From positions 1 to 58,198 of the forward strand of contig NZ_QTQI01000038.1 of assembly GCF_003853705.1 (NCBI RefSeq): DNA of 58,198 bases, in the 5' to 3' direction. A model generated the notes under the pieces. The model had not been told where the DNA came from and searched no databases. It was given only the letters and a program-made list of their open reading frames with translations. Positions 25,990-34,998 of this stretch are shown piece after piece. Position 1 is the stretch's first letter. Each line of letters starts with the position of its first letter. Both the position numbers and the translations under genes were made by a program. This DNA comes from Burkholderia sp. Bp8992 (GTDB lineage Bacteria > Pseudomonadota > Gammaproteobacteria > Burkholderiales > Burkholderiaceae).

Positions 25990-26007
25990 GCGACGGAGGA
26001 AACGAAC

Positions 26008-26907
26008 ATGAAAATCGGATTTATCGGCCTCGGCCACATGGGCGCGCCGATGGCGCTGAACCTGCTGAAAGCCGGCCACGACGTGCACGCGTTCGACCTG
26101 AGCGCCGACGCATTGCGCGCGCTGCAGGACGCCGGCGCGCAGGTGGCCGCGTCGCCGCGCGACGCGGCGTCGGGCGCGACGTTCGTGATCACGATGCTGC
26201 CGGCCGCGCCGCACGTGCGCTCGGTGCTGTCCGGCGAGAACGGCGTGCTGGCCGGCCTCGGTGCGGGCGCAACCGTGATCGATTCGAGCACGATCGACCC
26301 GGCCAGCGCGCAGGCGTTCGGCGCGCTGGTGCGCGAGCACGGCGGCGCGTTCGTCGATGCGCCGGTGTCGGGTGGCACCGGCGGTGCGGCAGCCGGCACG
26401 CTGACCTTCATGGTCGGCGGCAGCGACGCGGATTTCGAGCGCGTGAAGCCGGTGCTCGCCGGCATGGGCAAGAACATCGTCCATTGCGGCGCGACGGGCA
26501 TGGGGCAGGTCGCGAAGGTCTGCAACAACCTCGTGCTCGGCATCTCGATGGCGGCCGTGTCCGAGGCGATGTCGCTCGGCGTCGCGCTCGGCATCGATCC
26601 GAAGGTGCTGGCCGGCATCGTCAACACGTCGACGGGCCGCTGCTGGAGTTCGGACACCTACAACCCGTATCCGGGCGTGATCGAGACCGCGCCGTCGTCG
26701 CGCGGCTACTCGGGCGGCTTCGGCACCGACCTGATGCTGAAGGATCTCGGCCTCGCGAACGACGCGGCGAAGCAGGCGCGCCAGCCCGTCTATCTCGGCG
26801 CGCTCGCGCAGCAGCTGTACCAGACGATGAGCAGCCGCGGCGACGGCCAGCTCGATTTCTCGGCGGTGATCCGCCTGTATCAACCGGCAACGAAGAAGGA
26901 CGCATGA
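26008..26907 (+). CDS. mmsB: 3-hydroxyisobutyrate dehydrogenase
   Basis: The 299-residue enzyme has a Rossmann start MKIGFIGLGHMGAPMALNLL, the substrate motif VDAPVSGGTGGAAAGTLTFM and the catalytic-lysine segment GMGQVAKVCNNLVLG. It oxidises 3-hydroxyisobutyrate to methylmalonate semialdehyde with NAD, feeding MmsA encoded just upstream. A GGAGG site precedes the ATG. Its stop codon overlaps the start of the enoyl-CoA hydratase gene (ATGA), indicating translational coupling. Confidence 0.94.
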   Translation: MKIGFIGLGHMGAPMALNLLKAGHDVHAFDLSADALRALQDAGAQVAASPRDAASGATFVITMLPAAPHVRSVLSGENGVLAGLGAGATVIDSSTIDPASAQAFGALVREHGGAFVDAPVSGGTGGAAAGTLTFMVGGSDADFERVKPVLAGMGKNIVHCGATGMGQVAKVCNNLVLGISMAAVSEAMSLGVALGIDPKVLAGIVNTSTGRCWSSDTYNPYPGVIETAPSSRGYSGGFGTDLMLKDLGLANDAAKQARQPVYLGALAQQLYQTMSSRGDGQLDFSAVIRLYQPATKKDA

Positions 26908-27698
26908 TGATCGAACTGGACTACGTCGACGACGGCGCGATCGCGTGCGCGACGCTCAAGCGTCCGCCTGCGAACGCGTTTACCGCGCAAGGGCTGCAGC
27001 AATTGCAGGCAGCCGTCGCGGATCTGAATGCGAACCCGCGCGTGCGCGCACTGGTGATCACCGGCGACGGCCCGAAGTTCTTCAGCGCGGGCGCCGATCT
27101 CAACACGTTCGCCGACGGCGATCGCGCGGTCGCGCGTGAGATGGCGTCGCGCTTCGGTGCGGCGTTCGAGGCGCTGCACGACGCGCGCGTCGTGACGATC
27201 GCCGCGATCAACGGCTATGCGATGGGCGGCGGGCTCGAATGCGCGCTCGCGTGCGACCTGCGGATCGCCGAGACGCATGCGCAGATGGCGCTGCCCGAGC
27301 CGTCGGTCGGCCTGCTGCCGTGCGGGCTCGGCACGCAGACGCTGCCCTGGCTCGTCGGAGAAGGCTGGGCGAAGAAGATCATCCTGACCGGCGCGCGCGT
27401 CGACGCGGCCACCGCGCTGCGGATCGGCCTCGTCGAGGACGTGGTGGAGAGCGGCGGCGCACGCGATGCGGCGCTGGCGCTGGCGCGCAACGTCGCGCGG
27501 CAGAGCCCGCACGCGGTCGCGTACAGCAAGGAACTGATCGGCCTCGCGCGCCGTGGCGTGCCGCGCAGCGCGGCGCTCGCGGTCGAGCGCGAACGCTTCG
27601 TCGACCTGTTCGAGACGAACGATCCGCGCGAAGGCGTGGCCGCGTTCCTCGGCAAGCGCGCGCCGCAGTGGCAGACCGACGGGGAGCCGCAACGATGA
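26904..27698 (+). CDS. Enoyl-CoA hydratase of the valine operon
   Basis: The 264-residue crotonase-fold protein has oxyanion segments FFSAGADLNTFA and AINGYAMGGGLECALACDLRIA, and the catalytic-glutamate region LPEPSVGLLPCGLGTQTLPW. It probably hydrates methacrylyl-CoA to 3-hydroxyisobutyryl-CoA. A second ATG immediately follows the first (26907). The first gives a four-base ATGA overlap with mmsB, and the 3' end repeats the pattern with the next gene, so three genes are translationally chained. Confidence 0.88.
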   Translation: MMIELDYVDDGAIACATLKRPPANAFTAQGLQQLQAAVADLNANPRVRALVITGDGPKFFSAGADLNTFADGDRAVAREMASRFGAAFEALHDARVVTIAAINGYAMGGGLECALACDLRIAETHAQMALPEPSVGLLPCGLGTQTLPWLVGEGWAKKIILTGARVDAATALRIGLVEDVVESGGARDAALALARNVARQSPHAVAYSKELIGLARRGVPRSAALAVERERFVDLFETNDPREGVAAFLGKRAPQWQTDGEPQR

Positions 27699-28834
27699 GC
27701 ACGCCGGTCACGAGTCGCGACGCATTCGCGGAGCACGCGCCCGAGGTGCTGTTCCGCGTGGTGAACCGCGTGGCGCTGATCACGCTGAACCGTCCGGCCG
27801 CGCTCAACGCGCTGTCGTACGCGATGATCGGCGAGCTGGCCGCGCTGTTCGAGCGCTGCCGCGACGACAGCCAGATCGTCGCGGTCGTGCTGCGCGGCGC
27901 GGGCGAGAAGGGTTTCTGCGCGGGCGGCGACGTGCGTGCGCTGTACCGGATGGTCGCGCAGCGCGAAACCTGGCTGCCGTTCTTCGTCGACGAATACCGG
28001 CTCGACTACGCGATTCACACGTTCCCGAAACCGGTGGTCGCGCTGATGGACGGCGTGACGATGGGCGGCGGCATGGGGCTCGCGCAGGGCGCGGCGCTGC
28101 GCGTCGCGACCGAGCGCAGCAGGATCGCGATGCCGGAGACGCGCATCGGCCTCGTGCCCGACGTCGGCGCGACGCATTTCCTGTCGCGCATGCCGGTCGA
28201 ACTCGAGCTGTACGTCGGGCTGACCGGCGCGATGCTGTCGGGTGCCGATGCATTGACCGCGAAGCTCGCGGACCTGTGCGTGCCGTCCGCATGGCTCGAT
28301 ACGTTCGAGACGCGCATCGAAAGCGTCAAGTGGGACGGCGATGCGCTGCCGCTGCTGCGCAAGGTGTTCGAGCCGCCGTGCAACGTGGTGCCGCACGCGG
28401 CGCTCGACAGCCAGATGCCGTGGATCGTCCGTCAGTTCGACAAGCGCTCGACCGTCGAGCGGATCGTCGCGACGCTCACGCAGGATCTCGCGCGTGAAGA
28501 GCTGTCGCGCGAGCACCGTCAATGGCTGCAGGCGACGCTCGATGCGCTCGCGAGCCATTCGCCGACGATGCTCTCGGTGACGCGCGAGGCGCTGCTGCGC
28601 GGCCGGCAGATGACGCTCGCCGAATCGTTCCGGATGGAGCTCGGCATCGTGGCGCGCGCGATCGAGGAGGGCGACTTCTGCGAAGGTGTGCGCGCGCATC
28701 TCGTCGACAAGGATCGCAAGCCGCGCTGGGCGCCCGCGTCGCTCGTCGAAGTGCGTGCCGAACGCGTGCGGCATTTCCTGACGTCGCCGTGGAAGCTGTT
28801 CGCGCATCCGCTCGCCGATCTCGGCGCGGCGTGA
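27695..28834 (+). CDS. 3-hydroxyisobutyryl-CoA hydrolase
   Basis: The 379-residue crotonase-superfamily protein is longer than hydratases, as in the HIBCH family. It has the markers GFCAGGDVRALYRM, DGVTMGGGMGLAQGA and MPETRIGLVPDVGATHFLSR (catalytic glutamate and aspartate), plus the C-terminal extension ending VRHFLTSPWKLFAHPL. It releases free 3-hydroxyisobutyrate from its CoA ester, the step before MmsB. Last gene of the operon, with a four-base overlap to the hydratase and a hairpin terminator seven bases after its stop. Confidence 0.92.
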   Translation: MSTPVTSRDAFAEHAPEVLFRVVNRVALITLNRPAALNALSYAMIGELAALFERCRDDSQIVAVVLRGAGEKGFCAGGDVRALYRMVAQRETWLPFFVDEYRLDYAIHTFPKPVVALMDGVTMGGGMGLAQGAALRVATERSRIAMPETRIGLVPDVGATHFLSRMPVELELYVGLTGAMLSGADALTAKLADLCVPSAWLDTFETRIESVKWDGDALPLLRKVFEPPCNVVPHAALDSQMPWIVRQFDKRSTVERIVATLTQDLAREELSREHRQWLQATLDALASHSPTMLSVTREALLRGRQMTLAESFRMELGIVARAIEEGDFCEGVRAHLVDKDRKPRWAPASLVEVRAERVRHFLTSPWKLFAHPLADLGAA

Positions 28835-28840
28835 TCTCCC

Positions 28841-28863
28841 GACGCGCCGCGCATCGGCGCGTC
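28841..28863. terminator. Hairpin terminator between the valine operon and the LysR gene
   Basis: GACGCGCCG-CGCAT-CGGCGCGTC is a perfect 9-bp stem followed by GGTTTCG. It sits exactly in the 43-bp gap between convergent stop codons, so it can serve both transcripts. The T run is short. Confidence 0.6.
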
Positions 28864-28877
28864 GGTTTCGACTCATC

Positions 28878-29798
28878 TCATCGCACTTCGTCCGGGCGCT
28901 CGATCATCGGCGGAACCGCCTGTGCGAGCGCGTCGATCACGCAGCGCGTCTTGCGCGGCAGGTAGCGCGTCTTCGGCCAGATCGCGTGAATGTCGCCTTC
29001 GCACACGAAGCAGCGATCGAGCACGACGACCATCTCGCCGCGCTTCACGTAATGGTCGAGCAGCCAGCTCGGCACCCATGCGATCCCGAACCCCGACGCA
29101 CCGGCCGCCGCGATCGCCTGCACGTCGTCGAAACTCAGCTGGTGCGGCATGTCGATCCGCACCGTCGTGCCGTCCGGCGCGCGCAAGTCCCACGGTTGAA
29201 CCACGCCCGAGCGTGAATACGCGATCGTCCGGTGATGCTTCAGGTCGTCGAGCGTCTTCGGCACCCCATGGCGCGCGAGATACGACGGCGCCGCGCCGAG
29301 GCTGCCGTATTGCGTGCCGAGCCGGCGCACCGCGAGGCTCGTGCTGTCCGCCAGCGTGCCGATCCGCACCGCGAGGTCGATGCCTTCCTCGACGAGATCG
29401 ACGAAGCGATCGGTGATCGACACGTCGATCCGCAGGTGCGGGTAAGTGCGCGCGAGATCGAGCACGATCGGCGTCACGCAGTGGTGCCCGAACGCGAGCG
29501 GCACGCTCAGCCGCAGCTTGCCGCGCGCTTCGTTGCGGCCGCAATCGAGATCGGCTTCCGCGGCTTCGAGCTCCGCCAGCGCACGCACGCAGCGGTCGTA
29601 ATACGCCTGGCCGTCGTCGGTCAGGCTCTGGCTGCGCGTCGTGCGCTGCAGCAGCCGCGCGCCGAGCCGCTTCTCGAGCCGCGCGATCGCCTTGCCGACC
29701 GCCGAGCGCGTCATGTCGAGCCGCTCCGCCGCGAGCGCGAAGCTGCCCGATTCCACTACCTGGACGAAGGTCGTCACGCCGTCGAGTCTGTCGGTCAT
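28878..29798 (-). CDS. LysR-family transcriptional regulator
   Basis: The 306-residue protein has a winged helix-turn-helix at residues about 1-60 (LDGVTTFVQVVESGSFALAAERLDMTRSAVGKAIARLE) and a PBP2-type effector domain after about 90 (LRLSVPLAFGHHCVTPIVLDL). It is divergent from the MFS exporter gene across 178 bp and probably controls it, as is common for LysR-exporter pairs. ACTATAGT, a palindrome at 29874-29881 inside that gap, may be part of a -10 or a binding site. The effector is unknown. Confidence 0.9.
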   Translation of the reverse strand: MTDRLDGVTTFVQVVESGSFALAAERLDMTRSAVGKAIARLEKRLGARLLQRTTRSQSLTDDGQAYYDRCVRALAELEAAEADLDCGRNEARGKLRLSVPLAFGHHCVTPIVLDLARTYPHLRIDVSITDRFVDLVEEGIDLAVRIGTLADSTSLAVRRLGTQYGSLGAAPSYLARHGVPKTLDDLKHHRTIAYSRSGVVQPWDLRAPDGTTVRIDMPHQLSFDDVQAIAAAGASGFGIAWVPSWLLDHYVKRGEMVVVLDRCFVCEGDIHAIWPKTRYLPRKTRCVIDALAQAVPPMIERPDEVR

Positions 29799-29976
29799 CG
29801 CTGGTTGCGTCGATTGGGTCCTGAAATTCCCCAGTTCGTGGAAATATGCGCGTCAATGGGGCGGGAAATTCTCACTATAGTACCGATTCCCGTCCAGCGT
29901 GCGTTGCCGGCCGCACGCGGGGAATCCTAATCACCTGGAGGCGCGCGGCTCGTGACCGGGCCGCCGCGCAATACGC

Positions 29977-31515
29977 ATGACGCTATCCGACTCCCGCAGG
30001 AATGCGGTCGCACTCGCGGCCGTCTGTCTCACGTCGCTAATGTTCGGCCTCGAAATCTCGAGCGTGCCGGTGATCCTGCCGACGCTCGAACACGTGCTGC
30101 ATGGCGATTTCAACGGCATGCAGTGGATCATGAACGCGTACACGATCGCGTGCACGACGGTGCTGATGGCGGCCGGCACGCTCGCCGACCGGTTCGGCCG
30201 CAAGCGCGTGTACGTGATCGGCACCGCGTTGTTCGGCGCGACGTCGCTGCTGTGCGGGCTCGCGCCGAACGTGCCGGTGCTCGTCGCGGGCCGGCTGCTG
30301 CAGGGTGCGAGCGGCGGCGCGATGCTGATCTGCCAGATTGCCGTGCTGTCGCACCAGTTCCGCGAGGGCCGCGAGCGCGGCCGCGCGTTCGGGATCTGGG
30401 GGATCGTGTTCGGCATCGGGCTCGGCTTCGGACCGATCGTCGGCGGCGCGATCGTCGCGCTGGCGAGCTGGCCGTGGGTGTTCCTCGTCCATGCGCCGCT
30501 TGCGGCCGTCGCGCTCGTGCTGATCGGCGGCGCGGTGCAGGAGTCGCGCGATCCGCATGCGGGCACGCTCGACGTCGCGGGCATCGTCACGCTGTCGCTC
30601 GCGGTGCTCGGCCTCGCGTTCTACATCACGCAAAGTGCGGAACTCGGGCTGACGAGTGCGGCCGGCCTCGGCGTACTCGGCGCGACCGTGCTCGCGGTGA
30701 TCGGTTTCGTCTTCGCGGAGCGCGCCAGCGCGCGGCCGATGTTCGACTTCCAGGTGTTCCGGATCCGCGCGTTCACCGGCGCGATCTTCGGCTCGATGGG
30801 GATGAACTTCAGCTTCTGGCCGTTCATGATCTACCTGCCGATCTGGTTCCAGGTCGCGCTCGGCTACGACAGCGTGACGGCCGGCCTCGCGTTGCTCGCG
30901 TACACGCTGCCGACGCTGGTCGCGCCGCCGCTCGGCGAGCGGCTCGCGCTGCGCTACGGGCCGGGCGTCGTGATTCCGGGCGGCCTGTTCACGATCGCGG
31001 CGGGCTTCGCGCTGATGCGGCTCGGCAGCGCGGCCGAGCATGCGAGCTGGCTGACGATGCTGCCCGGCTGCGTGATCGCCGGCATCGGGCTCGGCTTGAC
31101 GAACACGCCCGTCACGAACACGACGACGGGCGCGGTGCCGAGTTCGCGGGCCGGGATGGCGTCGGGCATCGACATGAGTGCGCGGATGATCTCGCTCGCG
31201 CTGAACATTGCGGCGATGGGCTTCGTGCTGGTCGCGGGGATCGTCGCGAGCCTGAAGGGCGGGGCGGCGGGCGCGATCGGCGATGCCGCGCTGCGCCGGC
31301 TTGCGCAGGAGATCGCGTCGGGCCGCACCGACGGGCTGAACGCGATCGCGCCGGCGCTCGCGCAGGCCGACCCGACCGGTGCTGCATTGCATGCGGCGCT
31401 CGTGCACGGCTTCGGCTGGGTGATGGTGTACGGTGCGGCTGGCGTGGCCGTGCTCGCCACCGCGAGCGCGGTGGCGTTCGCGCCCGCGCGGCGCCGGGCG
31501 GCCGTGTGCGAGTGA
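29977..31515 (+). CDS. MFS drug-exporter-like transporter (DHA2 type, about 14 spans)
   Basis: The 512-residue membrane protein has about 14 hydrophobic helices. The inter-helix motif A appears as TLADRFGRKRVYVIGT, motif B as LLQGASGGAMLICQ, and the motif C-like stretch as GIVFGIGLGFGPIVGGAI, placing it with EmrB/QacA proton-driven exporters. The substrate is unknown. It is divergent from a LysR gene. The neighbouring MacA/MacB/NodT genes are transcribed oppositely and form a separate pump, so there is no membrane-fusion partner of its own. Confidence 0.9.
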   Translation: MTLSDSRRNAVALAAVCLTSLMFGLEISSVPVILPTLEHVLHGDFNGMQWIMNAYTIACTTVLMAAGTLADRFGRKRVYVIGTALFGATSLLCGLAPNVPVLVAGRLLQGASGGAMLICQIAVLSHQFREGRERGRAFGIWGIVFGIGLGFGPIVGGAIVALASWPWVFLVHAPLAAVALVLIGGAVQESRDPHAGTLDVAGIVTLSLAVLGLAFYITQSAELGLTSAAGLGVLGATVLAVIGFVFAERASARPMFDFQVFRIRAFTGAIFGSMGMNFSFWPFMIYLPIWFQVALGYDSVTAGLALLAYTLPTLVAPPLGERLALRYGPGVVIPGGLFTIAAGFALMRLGSAAEHASWLTMLPGCVIAGIGLGLTNTPVTNTTTGAVPSSRAGMASGIDMSARMISLALNIAAMGFVLVAGIVASLKGGAAGAIGDAALRRLAQEIASGRTDGLNAIAPALAQADPTGAALHAALVHGFGWVMVYGAAGVAVLATASAVAFAPARRRAAVCE

Positions 31516-31552
31516 GGCGGTCGACGCGCGGCGTGCGACTTGTGGCGGCCGG

Positions 31553-32932
31553 TCAGGACGTCCCGCCGCCGAGCGCGCGGTACAGCGTCATCTGGTTGTT
31601 GAGCCGGTTCAGGCGCGTCAGTTCATCGGCGCTTTGCGCGTTCCTCAGTACCTGCTGCTGGTCGAGCCATGGCTGCACGGCGGTCGCGCCGGCCGCGAAG
31701 CGCGCGGCGGCCAGCCGCTCGGCACGCTGCGCCTGGGCCAGCGACAGCGCGCGCTGTTCGGCTTCGCGTTCGAGCTGCACGCGCGCCGACAGCGCATTCT
31801 CGACTTCCGCGAGCGCCGTGTAGAGCCGCTGGCGGAAGCCGACTACCGCTTCCTCGTACTGCGACTTCGACACCTTGATCTGCAACTGCATCGTGTTCCA
31901 CTGGATGAACGGCAGCGCGAGGCCGAGCCCGAGCGTGCCGACCGGATTCGTCAGCACGCGCTCGAGGCTCGCGCTCGATGTGCCGGCGCTGCCGGTCAGC
32001 GTGAAGGTCGGGTAGAAGCTCGTGCGTGTCGCATCGACCTGCGCGAGCGATTCGCGCAGCCGGAATTCCGCCGCACGCAGGTCGGGGCGCCGGCCGAGCA
32101 GGCTCGCGGGCAGGCCGGCCGCCACTTCCGGCGGGGCCGCGTCGGGCAGTGCCGATGGCTCGGCCGCGAGCTGCTGCGGCGGCCGGTCGAACAGGATCGC
32201 GAGCGCGTGGCGGTTCTCGGTGCGTTGCTGGATCAACTGCGTCTGCGCGGCGCGTTGCGCGGCGAGGCTCTGTTCGGCCTGCGCGAGATCGAGCCCCGAC
32301 ACGGCACCGGCCGTGTGCCGCGACCGGACGACGGCGAGCGTGCGCACGGCATACGCGATGTTCGCGTCGCCGAGCGCGATCTGCCGGTTCAGGTAGCCGA
32401 GCTGCCAGTACAGCGACGCGGTCGTGCCGATCAACGACAGCCGCGCGGCTTCGAGATCGGCGGCCGTCGCGTCGGCTTCCCAGCGCGCGGCGTCGCGCAG
32501 CGCGGCAAGCCTCCCCCACAGGTCGATTTCATAGCTTAGCGAACCATTGATGCCGCTCGACCGGCTCGTCCGGTGCGTATCGAGCGTGCGCGACACGGCG
32601 CCGTTCGCGCCGAGCGTCACGTTGGGTGTGAGGTTCGTGTCGACGAGCCCGGCCTGCAACTGCGCGCGATAGACGCGGATCGTCGCGATCGCGAGGTCGT
32701 TGTTGGCGCGCAGCGCGTCGTCGATCAACGCGTCGAGTTGCGGATCGCCGAAGCTGCGCCACCAGTCACGCGTGGCGGCCGGCGCATCGGCCGCGACCGG
32801 CGCGGCCCAGTTCGCGGGCATCGCGACGGCCGGCAGCGGGTCGTGGCGTGCGCCCGCGCAGCCGGCGAGCAGCGCGGCCGCGCACGCGAATGCGCCGAGG
32901 CGGTGAAGCGGTGAGGAATGCGTGATGGCCAT
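31553..32932 (-). CDS. NodT-type outer-membrane efflux lipoprotein
   Basis: The 459-residue precursor has a lipoprotein signal and lipobox LLAGC (about residue 25). Two OEP repeats follow, with characteristic segments SYEIDLWGRLAALRDAARWEADAT, GRRPDLRAAEFRLRESLAQVDATR and SLGLALPFIQWNTMQLQIK-like sequence. It forms the TolC-like trimeric channel and serves the macAB genes immediately upstream (6-bp gap after macB), completing a tripartite exporter from inner to outer membrane. Confidence 0.93.
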   Translation of the reverse strand: MAITHSSPLHRLGAFACAAALLAGCAGARHDPLPAVAMPANWAAPVAADAPAATRDWWRSFGDPQLDALIDDALRANNDLAIATIRVYRAQLQAGLVDTNLTPNVTLGANGAVSRTLDTHRTSRSSGINGSLSYEIDLWGRLAALRDAARWEADATAADLEAARLSLIGTTASLYWQLGYLNRQIALGDANIAYAVRTLAVVRSRHTAGAVSGLDLAQAEQSLAAQRAAQTQLIQQRTENRHALAILFDRPPQQLAAEPSALPDAAPPEVAAGLPASLLGRRPDLRAAEFRLRESLAQVDATRTSFYPTFTLTGSAGTSSASLERVLTNPVGTLGLGLALPFIQWNTMQLQIKVSKSQYEEAVVGFRQRLYTALAEVENALSARVQLEREAEQRALSLAQAQRAERLAAARFAAGATAVQPWLDQQQVLRNAQSADELTRLNRLNNQMTLYRALGGGTS

Positions 32933-32938
32933 GTTTCG

Positions 32939-34996
32939 TCAGTCGCGCGCGAGCGCATCGATCGGATCGAGCCGCGACGCGTTGCGCGCGGGCATGAACC
33001 CGAAAATCACACCGGTGAGCGTCGAGCACACGAACGCCGTCACGATCGCGCCGGCCGAGAACACCATCTTCCACTGCGTGACGAACATCGAGAACAGCGC
33101 GCCGAGCCCGAACGACAGCGCGATGCCGATCGTGCCGCCGAGCAGGCAGACGAGCACGGCCTCGACGAGGAACTGTTGCAGGATGTCCGACTGGCGCGCG
33201 CCGACCGCCATCCGGATGCCGATCTCGCGCGTGCGCTCGGTGACCGACACCAGCATGATGTTCATCACGCCGATCCCGCCGACGACGAGCGAGATCACGG
33301 CGATCAGCGACAGCAGCAGCGTCAGCGACTGGCCGGTCTTCTCGACGGTCTTGACCACGCTGTCCATGTTGTACGTGAAGAAGTCCTTGCGCCCGTGGCG
33401 CTGGATCATCAGCTTCTCGAGGCTTTTCTCGGCGGCGGCGCTCGGCTGCCCGTCGCGCACGCGCACGGTGATGCTGTCGAGATGGCGCTGGCCGAACAGG
33501 CGGCCGCTCGCGGTCGTGTACGGCACCCACACGTTCAGGCTCTTCACGCTGCCGAATGCACTCTTCTTGTCGGCGGTCACGCCGATCACGACGCACGGCA
33601 CGTTGTCGGCCAGGATCACTTCGCCCACCGGATTGCGCGTCGCGCCGAACAGCTTGCGGCGCGTGTTCTGGTCGATCACGGCGACCTGCGCCTGGCGGCG
33701 CACTGCATCGTCGTCGAACGCCACGCCGAGCGCGAAACGCATCCCGCGCGTCTGGAAGTAGCTGTCACCGACGCCGCTCACGAGCGCGTGGACGTCGATG
33801 TTGCGGTAGCGCAGCAGCAGCGTGCGCGACGTTTCGGGCGTCGCGCTGTCGACGTACGGCTGCTCGGCGAGCGCGGCGACATCGGCCGGCACGAGCGTCT
33901 GGATCGTGTCCGCGCGGCTGTCGCCCCAGTCGCTGCCCGGATAGAGGCTGATCGTATTGGTGCCGATGCTGCCGATCTCGTCGAGCATGTAGCGCTTCGC
34001 GCCTTCGCCGACCGCGACGATCGACACGACCGACGTGATGCCGATGATGATGCCGAGCATCGTCAGCAGCGTGCGCAGCCTATGTGACACGAGCGCGATC
34101 CACGCCATCCGGCATGCTTCGGCGAAACGGCCGGTGCTGGCCGCGAAGCGCGGGGCGCGTGGGCCGGCATCGGTATCGGTATCGGCACCGGCGCCGGCGG
34201 GTGGTGGTTCATCGTGACGACCGCTTGCTGGCGGCGTGCCGGCTGCCACGGCGGTTGCGGCGGCATCGATCGTCTCGATGCCGGTTTCCGCGAGCGCTTC
34301 CGCGTACTGGCGATTCGGCCGGTCGGCGACGATCTCGCCGTCGCTGATCTCGATGATGCGCCGCGCATGGCGCGCGACGGCCTTGTCGTGCGTGACGATC
34401 ACGATCGTATGGCCGAGCGCGTTCAGCTCGTGCAGGATGCGGATCACGTCCTGGCCGCTCTTCGTGTCGAGCGCGCCGGTCGGTTCGTCGGCGAGGATCA
34501 CCTGGCCGCCGTTCATCAGCGCGCGTGCGATGCTCACGCGCTGCTGCTGGCCGCCGGACAGCTGCCCCGGCCGGTGATGCGCACGATCCGCGAGCCCGAG
34601 GCGCGCGAGCAGTTCGCGTGCGCGTGCGTGCCGCGCCGCGCGCGTGGTGCCCGCGTAGATCGCGGGCATTTCGAGGTTCGCGACCGCGTCGACGTGCGGC
34701 AGCAGGTGATAGCGCTGGAACACGAAGCCGAAGTGCTCGCGCCGCAGCTGCGCGAGCTCGTCGCTGTCGAGCATGTGCGTGTCGCGGCCGCCGACCGTAT
34801 AGATCCCTTCGCTCGGGTGATCGAGGCAGCCGAGGATGTTCATCAGCGTCGACTTGCCCGAGCCCGACGCGCCGACGATCGCGACGATCTCGCCCGCGTC
34901 GATCGACAGGTTCACGTTGTTCAGGACGACGACGTCCTTGTCGCCGGCGGGAAAGCGTCGCGTGACGGCCGAGAGTTTCAGCAGGGGCTGGCTCAT
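32939..34996 (-). CDS. macB: MacB-type ABC exporter (ATPase and permease fused)
   Basis: The 685-residue protein has an N-terminal ATPase with Walker A GASGSGKST, signature LSGGQQQRVSIARAL and Walker B VILADEPTGALD. A variable Ala/Pro-rich linker (about 235-285) follows. The first membrane span (LRTLLTMLGIIIGITSVVSIVAVGEGAK) starts a MacB periplasmic domain and a C-terminal FtsX domain with three spans (VMNIMLVSVTERTREIGIRMAVGAR). MacB drives export of macrolides, toxins, peptides or lipid precursors through MacA and an outer-membrane channel. It begins two bases after the macA stop codon. Confidence 0.94.
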   Translation of the reverse strand: MSQPLLKLSAVTRRFPAGDKDVVVLNNVNLSIDAGEIVAIVGASGSGKSTLMNILGCLDHPSEGIYTVGGRDTHMLDSDELAQLRREHFGFVFQRYHLLPHVDAVANLEMPAIYAGTTRAARHARARELLARLGLADRAHHRPGQLSGGQQQRVSIARALMNGGQVILADEPTGALDTKSGQDVIRILHELNALGHTIVIVTHDKAVARHARRIIEISDGEIVADRPNRQYAEALAETGIETIDAAATAVAAGTPPASGRHDEPPPAGAGADTDTDAGPRAPRFAASTGRFAEACRMAWIALVSHRLRTLLTMLGIIIGITSVVSIVAVGEGAKRYMLDEIGSIGTNTISLYPGSDWGDSRADTIQTLVPADVAALAEQPYVDSATPETSRTLLLRYRNIDVHALVSGVGDSYFQTRGMRFALGVAFDDDAVRRQAQVAVIDQNTRRKLFGATRNPVGEVILADNVPCVVIGVTADKKSAFGSVKSLNVWVPYTTASGRLFGQRHLDSITVRVRDGQPSAAAEKSLEKLMIQRHGRKDFFTYNMDSVVKTVEKTGQSLTLLLSLIAVISLVVGGIGVMNIMLVSVTERTREIGIRMAVGARQSDILQQFLVEAVLVCLLGGTIGIALSFGLGALFSMFVTQWKMVFSAGAIVTAFVCSTLTGVIFGFMPARNASRLDPIDALARD

Positions 34997-34998
34997 CG